From Macrotrachela quadricornifera (taxonomy: Eukaryota > Rotifera > Eurotatoria > Philodinida > Philodinidae), in assembly GCA_022393335.1 (NCBI GenBank), contig JAJEKB010018566.1, forward strand, positions 1-64,000: 64,000 nucleotides of DNA, in the 5' to 3' direction. The notes under the pieces are model-generated. The model was not told where the DNA came from, did no database searches, and saw only the letters and a program-made list of their open reading frames with translations. Both the position numbers and the translations under genes were made by a program. Positions 22,214 to 34,500 of this stretch are shown piece by piece. Position 1 is the first letter of the stretch; each line of letters starts with the position of its first letter.

Positions 22214-25200
22214 ATGGCTACACGCAATGCAGTGCCTATGGCAGTTTTTCGAGCTGACGACGTTTCTTTTGAACCACTGAAGATGCTGACACCCATTAAA
22301 GGATATGAACAAATGCCACTCGTCTCATTGGAACAAGCTGTTGAACCTCTTGTCTCTTTCGTACCAGATATTCGCCGAATGGCATGGGTGGCTAAAGAAA
22401 AAACGATCGAATCTTCATGCACAGATGACCTATCTATAGATGAATCAGCTGCTATTCGCTTATATACGATGGAATGGGAACCAAGGGAGAAGTGTCTCTA
22501 TTTTACTCTAAATGCATTTCTGCGCTGTGATCAACCTAATCGTCAAGAAAAGCTCCAACCATTTTTTCTTTACCTTAAACTCTTTCTTACCGGCCTCTCC
22601 CGGCTTCCATCCGAGTGTCGATCTATCTATCGCGGCGTGGCGAAGGATCTAAGTACTCTATATGCCGATAAGAAGAAGATCGTCTGGTGGAGTTTCAGCT
22701 CGTGCACTACTTCAATTAAAGTCTTAGAGTCTGATACATTTTTTGGAAGAAATGGTCCCCGTACTATGTTTACTATTGACTCATTCAGCAGCAAGAAGAT
22801 TCGTGCACACTCCGACTATGCCGCTGAAGATGAAATTCTCCTCCTTGCTGGAACACAGTTTGAAGTAGTCGGTTATTTAAAAGCAGCAGACGACGTTCAT
22901 ATGATTCAACTGAAAGAAATTAAAACGCCATTTCCCCTGCTCGAGCCTGTGACTGCTCCAGAAATCTTAGACTCAACATTAACTATTGGCTCAATCATCA
23001 GATCCAGAGAGATAAAATCGATAGGTAAGGAATCACTCGAAATTGTTCTAAAAAGTCATTAGTAATTTTCAGTTGCATTTTTTAACAAATGACTCTTTTT
23101 TTAGCACAAATAAACTTCATAATGAGAGCAGTTTTCTTCTTGCTTTACAAATTGATCATTTACCTGAAGTTCTACCTTATAATCTCCAAGCGGAAGTAAA
23201 AACAAAGTGGAACTGTTAAGAAGTGGATGGAGTGTGGGTATGAGTGTATCGCTGTGTAGTAGAATGAGTACCAATAGATGGTCGTGAAGCTATGGAGAGC
23301 AGACCTATCCACCTTCACACAAAATAGTAATGTAATCAGAAAACGGAATCTTGCTTCAGACTCTGTTACAAGCACTGAAAAAAAAATGATTATCATTTGA
23401 GAGTTGTTATTCAAAGCATATAACGAAATGCTTCTTGAAGTTATGTGTACACTAGAAGGTTACTTCTCAGTCAAGCATCTTCGGTGGATGTAAGTATGGA
23501 TGTAGGTGATGGTGAAATAGTAGTAAAAGCGTGAGTTGTTCCTTATTTCTTGCCCATATCAGAACTTATAGTCACTGGCGACCTGGTCATAAGTCTAAAA
23601 GTATAGTTTTGCCCACAAAATATTCGAACCCTTATAGCCTTTTAAATATTACATGGGCACCGGGTATGACAATTATCACATCTCGTCCTATGGCTCGGTC
23701 TACCAGTGCTTTCAGCCAGGTTCAGATGCTAGAACACTACCCGCACCATTATTGTCACCTTGTACTACAGATATCTTTATTTGTCTCGTTGAGTTTTCTA
23801 AGTGCTCAGTGACCGTTTATTAAACTTCATTCTAAAGATTATTTCGTGTGTTTGGTTTTTGCATACTGAATATTTCGCTTCCCTTACAAGAGTTACGTTG
23901 AAGTTGAAGCACAACGCCTAAACATAGGTAAGAATCTTTTCTGGATTCGGTCAATCTATTCGAAGCATTTTGTTTTGATCTCTCTCTGGCCATTGAATGA
24001 CTCATAGTACAGCGTGACAAAAAAATATGAAAAATTCATTCGAAGTTCACGATTAACTTTGAACTCCTTGAAGAAAACCTGTCGAAAGCTCGTTTTACAT
24101 CATCGTCTAGTTTTTCTCTTTCTCTTTTCCCTGTTTATCTATATATAATAAAATTGGTTAATGAAAAAAGTTGTAATTGCACTCAGTTAGAAAAGTTCGC
24201 AGTCAGTAGTGAAAATTTGCTGAAATAACTGCTATGAAGATCATGACTTTTCACTTAGAAACCATTGCCAATTGTACCGATTAGAGATAGTCTATTCTCA
24301 ATCGTGAAAAAGTAAATGGAAAAGTACACTTAATAAGACTGTGTGAAGTAATTTTCGATAAGAATTCACCTTCGATTGTATTTTCGTAGTTTTTCTTCTC
24401 AAATGAGATAGTAAAAATCGATGGTTTATTGAATATTTAATCTAAGCACATTAAGCAGAGTGTGAATATGAAGACAAATTAATCAATGGCTACACTCACA
24501 TATAATGCCATATTTTATCAATTGATGCTTTTCACATAGACGCTGGCGAAGAGCACCATGAAATTTCCTGTCTTTTGTGGGTTGATGCTAATATTAATGC
24601 CAAAGACATTCGAGATACTGGACAAAGATTAAGTTCGATTGTTAATCATTTCGAGAAATTTCAAGATGTTGTACGTTGCCAAGAATATATTAAAGAACGA
24701 TCTAAAACAGATCGATTAGTCATGATTGTGAGCGGTCAATTGGGGCAAGAAATAGTTCCTCGAGTTCATGAACTTGAACAAATTATATCAATTTATGTGT
24801 ATTGCATGGACAAGGAAAGAAATGAACAATGGGCTCGCAAATTTAAAAAAGTAAAAATTAGACTGAATAGTTTCATATCCTTCTTATGATTACTTGTTCA
24901 TAGGTTAAAGCTATTGTTGTTGAATTTCAAGAACTTATTTTTCGGATTGAAGCTGATCATAAGATACAGAAAATGGTAGAAAAACCATTGTCAAATAATG
25001 CTTTAATTACAAGTACTGGTGCAGCTAAATCAACTAGAGGTATTTAATAGTCAGTTTGTCTTTTCTCAAGTTCTAATGGCTTGTCTCCTATGTCTAAAAT
25101 CGACTGAAATATATAACAATGGACTTGTTAATTCTTACAAACAGCAATATGATGGTAATACTATCGAATTGCTCAGTCTTGATGAATTTGTTTAGTATTA

Positions 25201-27167
25201 TCTACCTAAATATGTCTTACGGTACTACAAATAAGATTCAGCCTTCTAAAAGATATTTATGTAGTTCTAAACATCAAAAATGCATACATCAGTTCCTTAT
25301 TTCGTGCATTTATCTCCAATATTCAACATCAACGGAAAAATTTACAAGGGAAAGCCTCTAACTGTCTAATCACTTTTGTTACTAAAACTAGCGAGCTATG
25401 AGACTTCATAGAATTGTTATCGTAGAACCGAATTTTCCTAGTGAAAATAAACTTTTCGCTGAAGACATTTTGATCCATCCAAATTTCAGAGCATACAGAT
25501 TTGACTGTATAGTACAGTTTTTTTTTAAACTTGTTTGAGAACCCTCATTAAGATCATTAGAAACACAATTGTTTTGCTTTCTCTCCTTAATTCGAACCAA
25601 ACAATATCATTCTTTTTTTCTCCTTTTTTCAGAGAAATTTTGCTGGCTACAGATTAACTTCACTAGATTTTCTTTCATTTTTCATTTCCCAAGTAACTGA
25701 ATATAATCTCTTTCAAGGCGATTTAACCCGACTGTTGGCGAGAGCAGTTAATGTTAGAAATGCAACGATGGCGGCGATCCACTAGTGTGCCATCCATCGA
25801 CATACTAATATACAGTGCACCAGTTGCATTTGTTCGATATGTGAAAGGCTGTTACAAGTATGTTTTCACCAGCGCGTTTCTGATTTCATCAGCACCGAAC
25901 AATTGTGCTAGTGAGCGTATTCTTAGGAGCTTTTGCACGAGAGCCACGATGAGTTATAGCAAAAAATTCCTTAATCCAGGTCATCGATTTGGTTCATATT
26001 TTTACAATAGATATGGCTATGTGAGATAGGAATAAACCCAAAATCTCAGCCCAAATGGATGTGTTGTCCCAGAGATATTAATCTCACAAGTGTGAGTGCC
26101 ACAGTAAATTTTTTATTATTCTATAGTAGAAATTGCCCATAAACTCTTATTTTCTCCATAACCTCAAAAGATTTTGCGAACATAAAACGCAGATTTCCTC
26201 AATGAATGGAGAGCTTCTTCGACTCTTTTCTCTCTTCGTTATAGGCATTCCAAATATTCCTCGCAATGCCAGATGGGCACGAAATGGAGTTACCATTGCT
26301 GGAGGTCACGGATCAGGAAGTGCACCTAATCAACTTTACTGGCCCAGTGGTATCGCTGTGTATGACGAGGAAAACACTGTTTTCATCGCTGATCGATTGA
26401 ATCACCGCATTATGGCCTGGAAGGTGGGTGAGAAGGAGGGACGTAAGGTGGCGGGTAGCGATAAAAAAGGGCACGGATTGGATCAGCTGAATCAACCAAC
26501 TGACGTGCTGATCGACAAAGAAACAAACTCCCTTATCATTTGTGATATGGGAAATCGGCGATTAATGCGATGGTCTCTTCAAAATGGTACCGCCCGAGGA
26601 GAAATGATCATCGACAACATCGCATGTTGGGGCTTAGCGATGAACCATGAAAGAAATCTTTACGTTACTGATACAGAGAAAAATGAAGTGAGACAATATG
26701 AACGAGGGGAGACAATGATGACAGGTGCAGTCGTAGCAGGTGGAAATGGACGTGGAGATGGTCTTCACCAACTCAACTTACCCCTCTACTTGTTCGTCGA
26801 TGGTGAAGGTGCGGTTTACGTGTCGGCTTACAACAATGATCGTGTGATGAAGTGGATGAAAGGGACGACAGAAGGCATCATCGTGGCTGGAGCTCCGGAA
26901 CATTTCACACAATTATGGCATCCTCGAGGAATTGTGGTCGACAGAGAAGGCACTCTATACGTGGCAGAGGGCCAGAATGTTCGAGTGACACGGTGGCACA
27001 AGGGGCAGAAAATGGGTGACGTCATTGCGGGTGGAAGTGGATCAGGGGATGGAGCAGATCAGTTTCGGCGGCCTATGTGTCTGTCTTTTGATAATCATGG
27101 CAACCTGTATGTAACTGACATCAATAATCATCGAGTGCAACTTTTCAACATTGAAAAGACTGTTTGA
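22214..27167 (+). CDS. ART - unnamed domain - six-blade NHL propeller protein
   Basis: Four exons, 22214-23024, 24540-24850, 24904-25039 and 26245-27167, give 726 residues. Every junction has GT-AG ends and keeps phase, but no transcript confirms the model. Exon 1 is an R-S-E ART: R140 in IYRGV, FSS at 161-163, and E205-D-E207 in AEDEILLL. It is a close relative of the ART in the gene at 58903-60528. Exons 2-3 encode the roughly 110-residue unnamed domain (LLWVDANIN, MIVSGQLGQEIVP, SIYVYC) that precedes the ART in the two TPR genes; here it follows it. Exon 4 holds six NHL repeats (for example VAGG-GSG--PNQL--P-GIAVY and NHRIMAW), enough for one beta-propeller, a protein- or RNA-binding platform. 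No signal or membrane segment is seen. Exons 1 and 4 are visibly richer in G and C than neighbouring genes. Alternative: two adjacent genes, with the ART ORF ending at 23062. Confidence 0.72.
23025..24539 (+). other. intron 1 of the ART-NHL gene
   Basis: Starts GTAAGG after a phase-1 break and ends TTTTCACATAG. Its length of about 1.5 kb is long for this window. Small open frames inside match no family. If the gene is really two genes, this would be intergenic DNA. Confidence 0.55.
25040..26244 (+). other. intron 3 of the ART-NHL gene
   Basis: Donor GTATTT after ACTAGAG, acceptor CGTTATAG. The 1.2 kb holds a 92-codon open frame (25751-26029) with no recognisable domain and no matching splice phase to the neighbouring exons, so I treat it as intronic. 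A missed small exon cannot be excluded. Confidence 0.5.
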
Positions 27168-30100
27168 TCATTTTTTATTTCTCTTTCTGGATTCTTCGAG
27201 ATAAAAGATACTTGTGCACGCGATCAGAAAAGTAATCTTCACGAGTATGAGTGTAAGTGTGTTTATTATATCGATAATTCCAAGTTACCTACTCGACGAT
27301 CTTTTCAACTGTTCCCAGAGATCATAATAAGTGTACTTCGAATCATTATCTACGCTACGTAATGTGCAGTACATATTGATTCATATGAGAACATTGCAAC
27401 TCGTCATTATTTTTTTGACAGGGCTTTCGAAAAATGTGGTTCATTACAAAATCCTTGATTTCATCAAGCATAGAGCTTTCGTAACGCCATAAATCAGGGT
27501 TATTGTAAAGAATTTTGCAGCATGATCATAATTTGTGTTTTGAAATGTACTATTACATGCTTTTTGTAACGAAAAGCATGCCATTTCTGAAAAATAAGGT
27601 CTGTTATTGCTGTCACCCTCATTACAAAACCTCCTGTTGCTTTATTGCGAGAACGCTGTAATTAATTATGAAACTTTTATATTAGCAGCTACTATCGTCC
27701 TGTAAAATCCGTTACCAAAACTCTGTTTTGTTTTCTCTCATTCTATTTCTTTTGAAATAGAGTTGACCATCAGGCCAGGCTAGACGAGTTGTTAATCTGG
27801 AATTCGATGTGGTATTATTTCTTCAATATTCAACTTAAATTATGAGATGGCATTACGAGTTGACGATAAGTCGGAACTGGTTTGACAAATTAATGAGACG
27901 GAATCAAATTTTTGCTCGTGTTTGGTGATTTTCTATAAAAAAAAACGATTTGTCTCGCGTATTTTCGTGTCGACAGATGATTAGTAGAATATTCGAAAAA
28001 AAAGAAATCGATAAATAAAAGCCACAGCCTTGTTGCTTCTCGACAAGATGAGTTTAATAAAATCATGGAAATAGTGAAAAAGTCCACATTATCGGTCGAT
28101 TCTGTTATATTTTGACGTGTTTCTTGCAATTACATCTTTGTTAAAGTGATTGAAGTTTTTTGATAATCAACAGAATCGATTTAAAAATTTTCGATGCAGC
28201 TTTGATCGAAAAGAAGCCGGATCATAGTAAATTATTCATTCATACGGAGACGAAATTAACTAGAATTACTCGTTCTTTTCTATTGACTATTACCTCTTAT
28301 GAAGCTCCAAGTGAGTTTTATTGCAAAATCCGTCGATTTTCACCTATTCAATTAATCACTTCATGGATAAAAGTAGTGTATAATATTATTGGATATCAGC
28401 CGTCGAGTTACTGAGAATGTGATTTTTGCATTTTATATGAGGTAAATCAGCGAGTCATATGTAATCGACTAATTCCTCTTCGCATTCAATATGAAAAGGG
28501 GATGTCTTGCAACTTTATATGATACAACTGGCTCTTCCATTTTTTTTATTATTGGAAGCTTCATCTCATTAATCATTTCATATCAGAAATGCTCTTTTAT
28601 GTATTACTATTTTCGCCGAAGTTTTCTAAGTTTAACTCTGAAAATAATCTGGTCGGATACCGGCCGAGCTAGATCGATTATAGAAATCCACCCGGCCTCA
28701 TATTTAAACAGCTTAAAGCGTGGTTCAAAATTTTTGATCCTTCTCTCTATAAATCGATGATATCTATGAAAAACTTATATGTAACTGTTGATCAAAACAT
28801 ATCATTTACAAAAAGATAGTTTAAATTTAAATTTTTTACGCTACATTTTTCGTGGAAAATTCGAAAAAGTTTTGTTTTTCCTGATATCTGTAGTAAAATT
28901 ATTATAACATATCAATAGATTTAATAGTTTTCTCATCTTTGTAATTAATAAAACATTTAAGATATGAGAAAGTGGATGAACATGCCTTGAGGGTGAGGAT
29001 GGCGCAACAATTTCAATTCTTGCGACAAAGAAGAATTGTGATCGAGGAACTGTAACTTTCATGTGTATCGTTGAGATATCACAAAAAAAACACTAACCGT
29101 CCAATCTATTCTGAATTATGAGCTAGCTCCAATCTTATTAATAACACTTCCGCTTGTTGTTCATCAGCCCAAGAAAGATTCAAAATTCTTCATTTTCTCG
29201 TATTTCATTGATTTTCTTCTGTAAGACTTCTATGGTTTAAAATGGTATGTGAAATAAAACAAAAAATTTTGAATGTTTCTTTAACTAATGAACAGCAAAT
29301 ATAAGTGTTATTGATAAAATTGGACAATTAGTGCAACAAAACTGAGAAAGATTTCATTATACAGTGTCAGTCTACAGTTCTGTATAAAACAATCATTTCT
29401 CATTTCATTCAATATTTTCGTATACATCGTAAAAAATTCGATATCTCATGCACAAAGGTGCGAGCAAATGAATCCTTTGCAACTTTGTTATGCTTTATCA
29501 AGGTCTACTTATTACCGTCAATGCATTTCTAGTGGTGTCCTCAGGTAGAGGCGTTAAAATAATAAAAATTTCTTTCTCTTGTTTCTCTCAATCATATTAA
29601 TGTTTGCCTAACAGCTTCAATAACAAACAGACTGCATTGTTTTTTGCTTGTTAAAGTGGATACCTGCATAAATGTGGCGATTGGAAGAGAACGGAGAGAG
29701 TGAAAGAAAAATTTCTAAGAGGTATAGAGATGCATTAAACAAATTTAAAAAAGTGAAGGTATTGCAGTTTCTCTTTAGTTTTATTATGTTTTTTTTTCTT
29801 CAATAAAAAGAATGATTTTTACTAATAAAATTTAAAATTTTTCAAAATAAGGAACAATACGTCTCTTTGCAGATTCCATTGACATATTTCTGCAGTATAG
29901 TCACACAAAATTTACTTTGTATCAAGATATAGATGAATTATTCTTTTTAGATGTCACACATTAATGTTGACAAATCACTATATAGTTAGATTTCAAGAGC
30001 GTTTTCAGTGAAAGAATGCTGGTTCTTTACTTCTGACCTTGTACCATCTAAACAGTTCAATCATGTTTCACATATTAATCCCACACCGATTGTGCTAACA

Positions 30101-30481
30101 GTTATTTTGCAGTGAAAGTCTTATGACACTCTACGAAAACTATCATTTATCCTTGACATATACATGCTCAAAGAAAGCAATAAATAATAAGATCACTCAT
30201 AATGATCAGTTTATGTGAATTTTAAGATTTTGAGCTTATAGATATGCGTAGAGCACAAATCTACTGCATAAAGGATATCATTCAGTTCTTGTATGGATGC
30301 GATTTTTGATTAGCAACTCCCACTTTCTTTCAATCTCTACTATATTGAAGTGTAATGTTGTCTTAGTTTAATTCGCATGCGATTAATATTACTAAAACCG
30401 AACATATGCAAAGAAATATATAATCAAATATATAGTTATTACATTTTTTTTTGTATTTTCTAGTTTTATAAACACACTGAA
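27168..30481. other. AT-rich intergenic region
   Basis: No coding sequence is supported in 3.3 kb. Repeated ATTACAAAA-type words at 27420-27640 hint at a decayed repeat but give no clear unit. Open frames around 27890-28760 are low-complexity and unrecognised. Confidence 0.45.
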
Positions 30482-32722
30482 ATGGGAGCCGCTCAAACAT
30501 CAACAGCATCGAATAGTACGAAACTTTCTATTTTATGGTTCGATGCATCAGTGAATAACACAGAACAAAATATGAATGCTCAGCGCTTACTTCGTGCATC
30601 ATTCCATCATTTGAAGATATTTAAGAATGAGAACAAATGCAAGAATTATATTAGATCTTTATCGAAAGAAAATCGAGTAATTTTGATTGTAAACGGTCGA
30701 CTAGGTCGGCATATAACGCCCCGTATACATGAACTTGAACAAGTCTCCTCAATTTATGTTTATTGTATGAATAAGCGGCTCGAAGAATGGACAAAACAAT
30801 TCTCAAAAGTAAGTCACACATTGAATACTTACGATGTGTATTCGAAAAAACTGATTGAACATCTGGAATACATATTATTGAGAATTTAATAGCATTTTAA
30901 GTGATACGAAGATGTATTACTACTAGATATTTTTATGTAATTCAACTGTATGTGCAACTCTAAGAAATAAAAGAATGTATCTCTCAGTCAGAACTATTGT
31001 TGCGATTCGATTGTATTTATTGATCTTATGTTTTAGGTCAAATATGTAACCGAGGACTTAAATCAACTTGTAACATTCATTCTATCAACTGAAAAATCGA
31101 CACAGAAAAGACGAATAAATCATGATAGATTGAAAGAAGCATTCTCAATCAATATTTTTCATGCAAATAATAATCGAGATCAATCAATAAGTGAACTTAA
31201 TGATCGATTTATTCAATCACAAGTTCTAATCGATTGTTTACTTAAAATGAAATCTTTCTCAAAAGACAAAATCGATTTTATTTCTTTGTGTAAAAAGGAT
31301 CATTTCGGTAATGAATCAAAATTAAACATGATTAATGATTTTGAAAAAAATTATTCATCTAATCAAGCCATATCTTGGTATACAAGAGATTCTTTTCTCT
31401 ATAGATTATTCAATAATGTTCTTCAAGTGCAAAATATCGATTTACTCTATCTGTCTGGATTCTTTATTCGTGATCTTCATTATCAACTTGAACAGAATCG
31501 ATATCCAACGAGAATTACCATCTATCGTGGTCAATTAATGTCTAATGAAGAATTGAAAAAATTGAAAAATAGTAAAGTACAACTTATCTCAATAAATTCA
31601 TTTGTCTCAACAAGTTCCAATCGTGATATTGCTCTTTCTTTGATCACTGCAGTTGAAACATCGACTACTGGCTTACAACCAGTCTTATTCGAAATTGATG
31701 CTGATCCTTGTCTTAAAGGTACAAGACCTTTTTGTAACATTTCTTCATTCAATCATATGTCCGACGACGAAGAAATACTTATGATGTTAGGATCCATTTT
31801 TCGAATTAATCACATTTATCTTGATAATCGAGTGTGGATCATTAAAATGAGTTTATGTAGCGATTATGATCATGATGTTAAAACACTTTTTGATTATATA
31901 AAGCATGTATATTATCAAGATGGAAAGATAGATGCTTGTACATTTGGTATTGTCCTGGCTAAAATAGGAAAATTAGATCAAGCCAATAGATACTTTCATC
32001 GTTTGCTCAATGAGATACCTCCGAATGATCCAAATTTTGATATTTGCACTCAAAATCTCAGTCAAATAGCATTGCAGAAAAATGTTTATGACTCAAGTAG
32101 TATGTTGCTTCATCGATCGCGTGATAATACAATGAATCTATTAAATCCAGATCAATCTTCGTTTGCAAATAGTCTTATCAATACTGGAAATATTTATCTC
32201 AGCCAAAATGAAAATCAACGCGCACTTGAATTATTCGATGAAGCATTAGCAATTCATGAACGAATATTTAATGAAAAAGGAATGATATCATGTCTGACGA
32301 ACATGGGTCACATCTATATAAAAGAAAAAGAACCTCAAAAGGCACTCGATTGCTATAAAAAATTATTAATCATTGAACAAAAGCTTCTTCCTACTAACCA
32401 TTATGATTTGGGTGCAATATATAATAATATTGCTCTTGCTTATCGCATGCTTCGTCAATATGATAATGCATTGGAACATTTTCAACTGGCACTCAAGATC
32501 TATGAAACATCTCTTCCATCTTTGCATGATTCTGTTGGAACAACATATCATGGAATAGGTGCTGTTTACACAGAAAAAGGCAATTTTCCACGAGCGTTAT
32601 TTTATTTTGAGAAAGCTGCCATAATCTTTCGTCAGACCTTACCTCATGATCATGATAATATTCGTGAAGTTGAACGAAATATTCAAGATATTCGTAAGGT
32701 ATTTAAAGAAAGTCAATGTTAA
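30482..32722 (+). CDS. ADP-ribosyltransferase with short C-terminal TPR array
   Basis: Two exons, 30482-30808 and 31037-32722 (228-bp intron, GTAAGT...TTTTAG, phase 0), give 670 residues. Residues about 14-125 are the unnamed domain (LSILWFDASVN, ILIVNGRLGRHITP, SIYVYC). Residues about 165-395 are an ART: R273 in IYRGQ, STS at 300-302, then DDEEILM, which aligns D353-E-E355 with the ExE of the other copies, so the first glutamate is aspartate. Five to six TPRs follow (about 410-660), including ALELFDEALAIHER and ALEHFQLALKIYE. The start MGAAQT fits an N-myristoylation signal (G2, T6), which would put the protein on membranes. It probably uses NAD+ to modify protein, but the D-for-E change may alter target choice or activity. 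It is the closest architectural match to the gene at 6202-10590, with about a quarter as many TPRs. Confidence 0.87.
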
Positions 32723-33286
32723 TGAATACTCAAACACACAGACTGATTAAAATAATGGCATTTGATCTTTTTCATCGTCATAAACATAATATAGATTTAG
32801 AGAAGACCAAAAAACGGTTAATCTTAGTGTAATTCAGTTCAACTTGTCATAAACTAATTTTTTTCTAACCATTTTTAAATCAAGATCTAATAAATAGAAA
32901 GTTAGTAAGAAATTTGAATGAAATTGATTTAAATAATGTCCTAATTTTTTTTTTTAAATTAATATGTGTTTACCTTCTGTTGATTAGAACATGTTAATCT
33001 AATATAAAATATGTTTTCTTGTTTCTTTGTATCATATATGAAAATGAGAAGTTTTGGTAAAATGTGCTAAAACTTAGTTTATCAATAAAGTTGAATTATA
33101 TTTAATTCTATATTTTTCTCTTGATTCACATATCAATAGAAGATTAACATGATAATTGATATTTCAGTTATTACCAATAAAATGTTCTAAATTCTATTGA
33201 TTATTCTCACATATAATATCATCTATGAAATGATCTTGTTATCACTAAACAATACAAATTCTTTATTCTTTTTCGCAGATTTCTAC

Positions 33287-33365
33287 CAGAGATGGACGGG
33301 GCGCGGTGTGACATCGCCTTACCCCGCCGGCGGGGCGGTGCGCTGCGAAATTTCGCGGTTTCCTC
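33287..33365 (+). mobile_element. GC-rich island, possible hAT-type end
   Basis: A roughly 80-bp patch of very high GC in AT-rich DNA. It starts CAGAGATGGACGGGGCG and contains the 14-bp palindrome CCCCGCCGGCGGGG at 33322-33335. The beginning resembles the sequence at 19109 and hAT-like termini. It may be one end of a short non-autonomous element; no second end was found. Confidence 0.35.
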
Positions 33366-34037
33366 GCCTCTTGATAATATTAAGTCTTTTAAGATTATTT
33401 TCTTAAATTTTTGCTTTTCTATTTCGAAACTTTATCTTAATAGATAGAGTAGAATATAAACAATAACATGACAATAAGACATTTAAATATCTCCACCCCT
33501 ATTCATTTAAATGAACTCAGCTTTTGGTTGGTAGTAGAACTCTGTTCAAATTTTTTTTCTATTGAAATAATGTAAATATAAATCCTGCACTGTTAAATAT
33601 TTTAGTTGATGTCAAGAAAGCAGCTTTGTTAGTTATCGAGAAAGGAAAATATATATGAAATATTGTGCAGATGATTTTCAGTTTTCATTTAACAGAATAA
33701 CTTTAAAAATTTCAAATAAATCTCCTGAATGATGCTATATGGATGTACAGAAAAATTTCTCAACCAGTCAATTTAAAAGGTTGCAATTAAAATATTTCGA
33801 CTTTTCAGACATGAAGTATCGAGTTTTGCTGATTGTCAACTGAATAATCAAAGGCTTTTGGATACACATTTTAGTTATTAGGCACAAGTTCTAGCATTCA
33901 CAGTACCTAGCATAGTAAATTTTCTATATGTACATCAATATGGTATGTAGAGGATTTGCATGAATTTTTTTAAGTCATTCTGCCACATGACAATTGAAAT
34001 TCTTCTACGCAATATTTCATATGTATTTTTCCTTATT

Positions 34038-34150
34038 TTAGAGCATAGAACTTCAGCAAGAAGCTACTCCATTAATAGTTTAACCGGACTTGAGTTATAT
34101 ATGAATTCTATATAGTGTCTTGAAGCCGTTCGTCACAGTACAAGAATGGG
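34038..34150 (+). repeat. dispersed repeat, copy related to 51410-51500
   Basis: TTTAGAG-AT, GAACTTCA, ACTC-(1-2)-TTA, a TTTAAC block and GACTTGAGTTA appear in the same order and spacing at 51410-51500. Divergent and non-coding. Confidence 0.5.
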
Positions 34151-34199
34151 CTCTAGATTGCGTTTCTCACTCTCTATGATGATAGGTCTGACAGCCTGT

Positions 34200-34390
34200 C
34201 TCTAATGAGTAATTAATTAATTAGACGCTAATTAAATGATTAGTTAAGCGGTCAATAAAGATCTGTGATGGATGTTTTATTAATTATATGCTTGTTAATT
34301 AACTAACTAATTAAGGCTTTGATCATGCTCTGCGACAGATATTAAATTAATTAGGCACAAATTAATTAATTGAATAATTAATCTCGATGT
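34200..34390. repeat. imperfect tandem repeat, ~65-bp units rich in AATTAATT
   Basis: Three units start near 34198, 34262 and 34330. Each opens with a CTGT or CTG(C/T)GA-type word and continues with TTAATTAATTA-type palindromes around a short GACGC, TGCTTG or GGCAC core. Confidence 0.45.
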
Positions 34391-34393
34391 CGG

Positions 34394-34500
34394 TTACAGT
34401 CTGTAGGGAGAAGGATGGGAGGGAGTGATTCCAAAGTTCTACCCTTGAACACTTCAACACTTTCAGATCGTGTTTCACAAAAAAAACCATTGAAACTTAC
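34394..34500 (+). repeat. dispersed repeat, copy related to 5352-5500
   Basis: Same ordered blocks as the copy at 5352: ACAGTCTGT, GGGAG, TTCTACC, CTTCAACACTTTCAGATCGT and CCATTGAAACTTA. Confidence 0.5.

Noticed and set aside
25751..26029. Open frame within intron 3 of the ART-NHL gene as an extra exon
   Set aside because: No domain, and I see no splice sites that would keep it in phase with the flanking exons.
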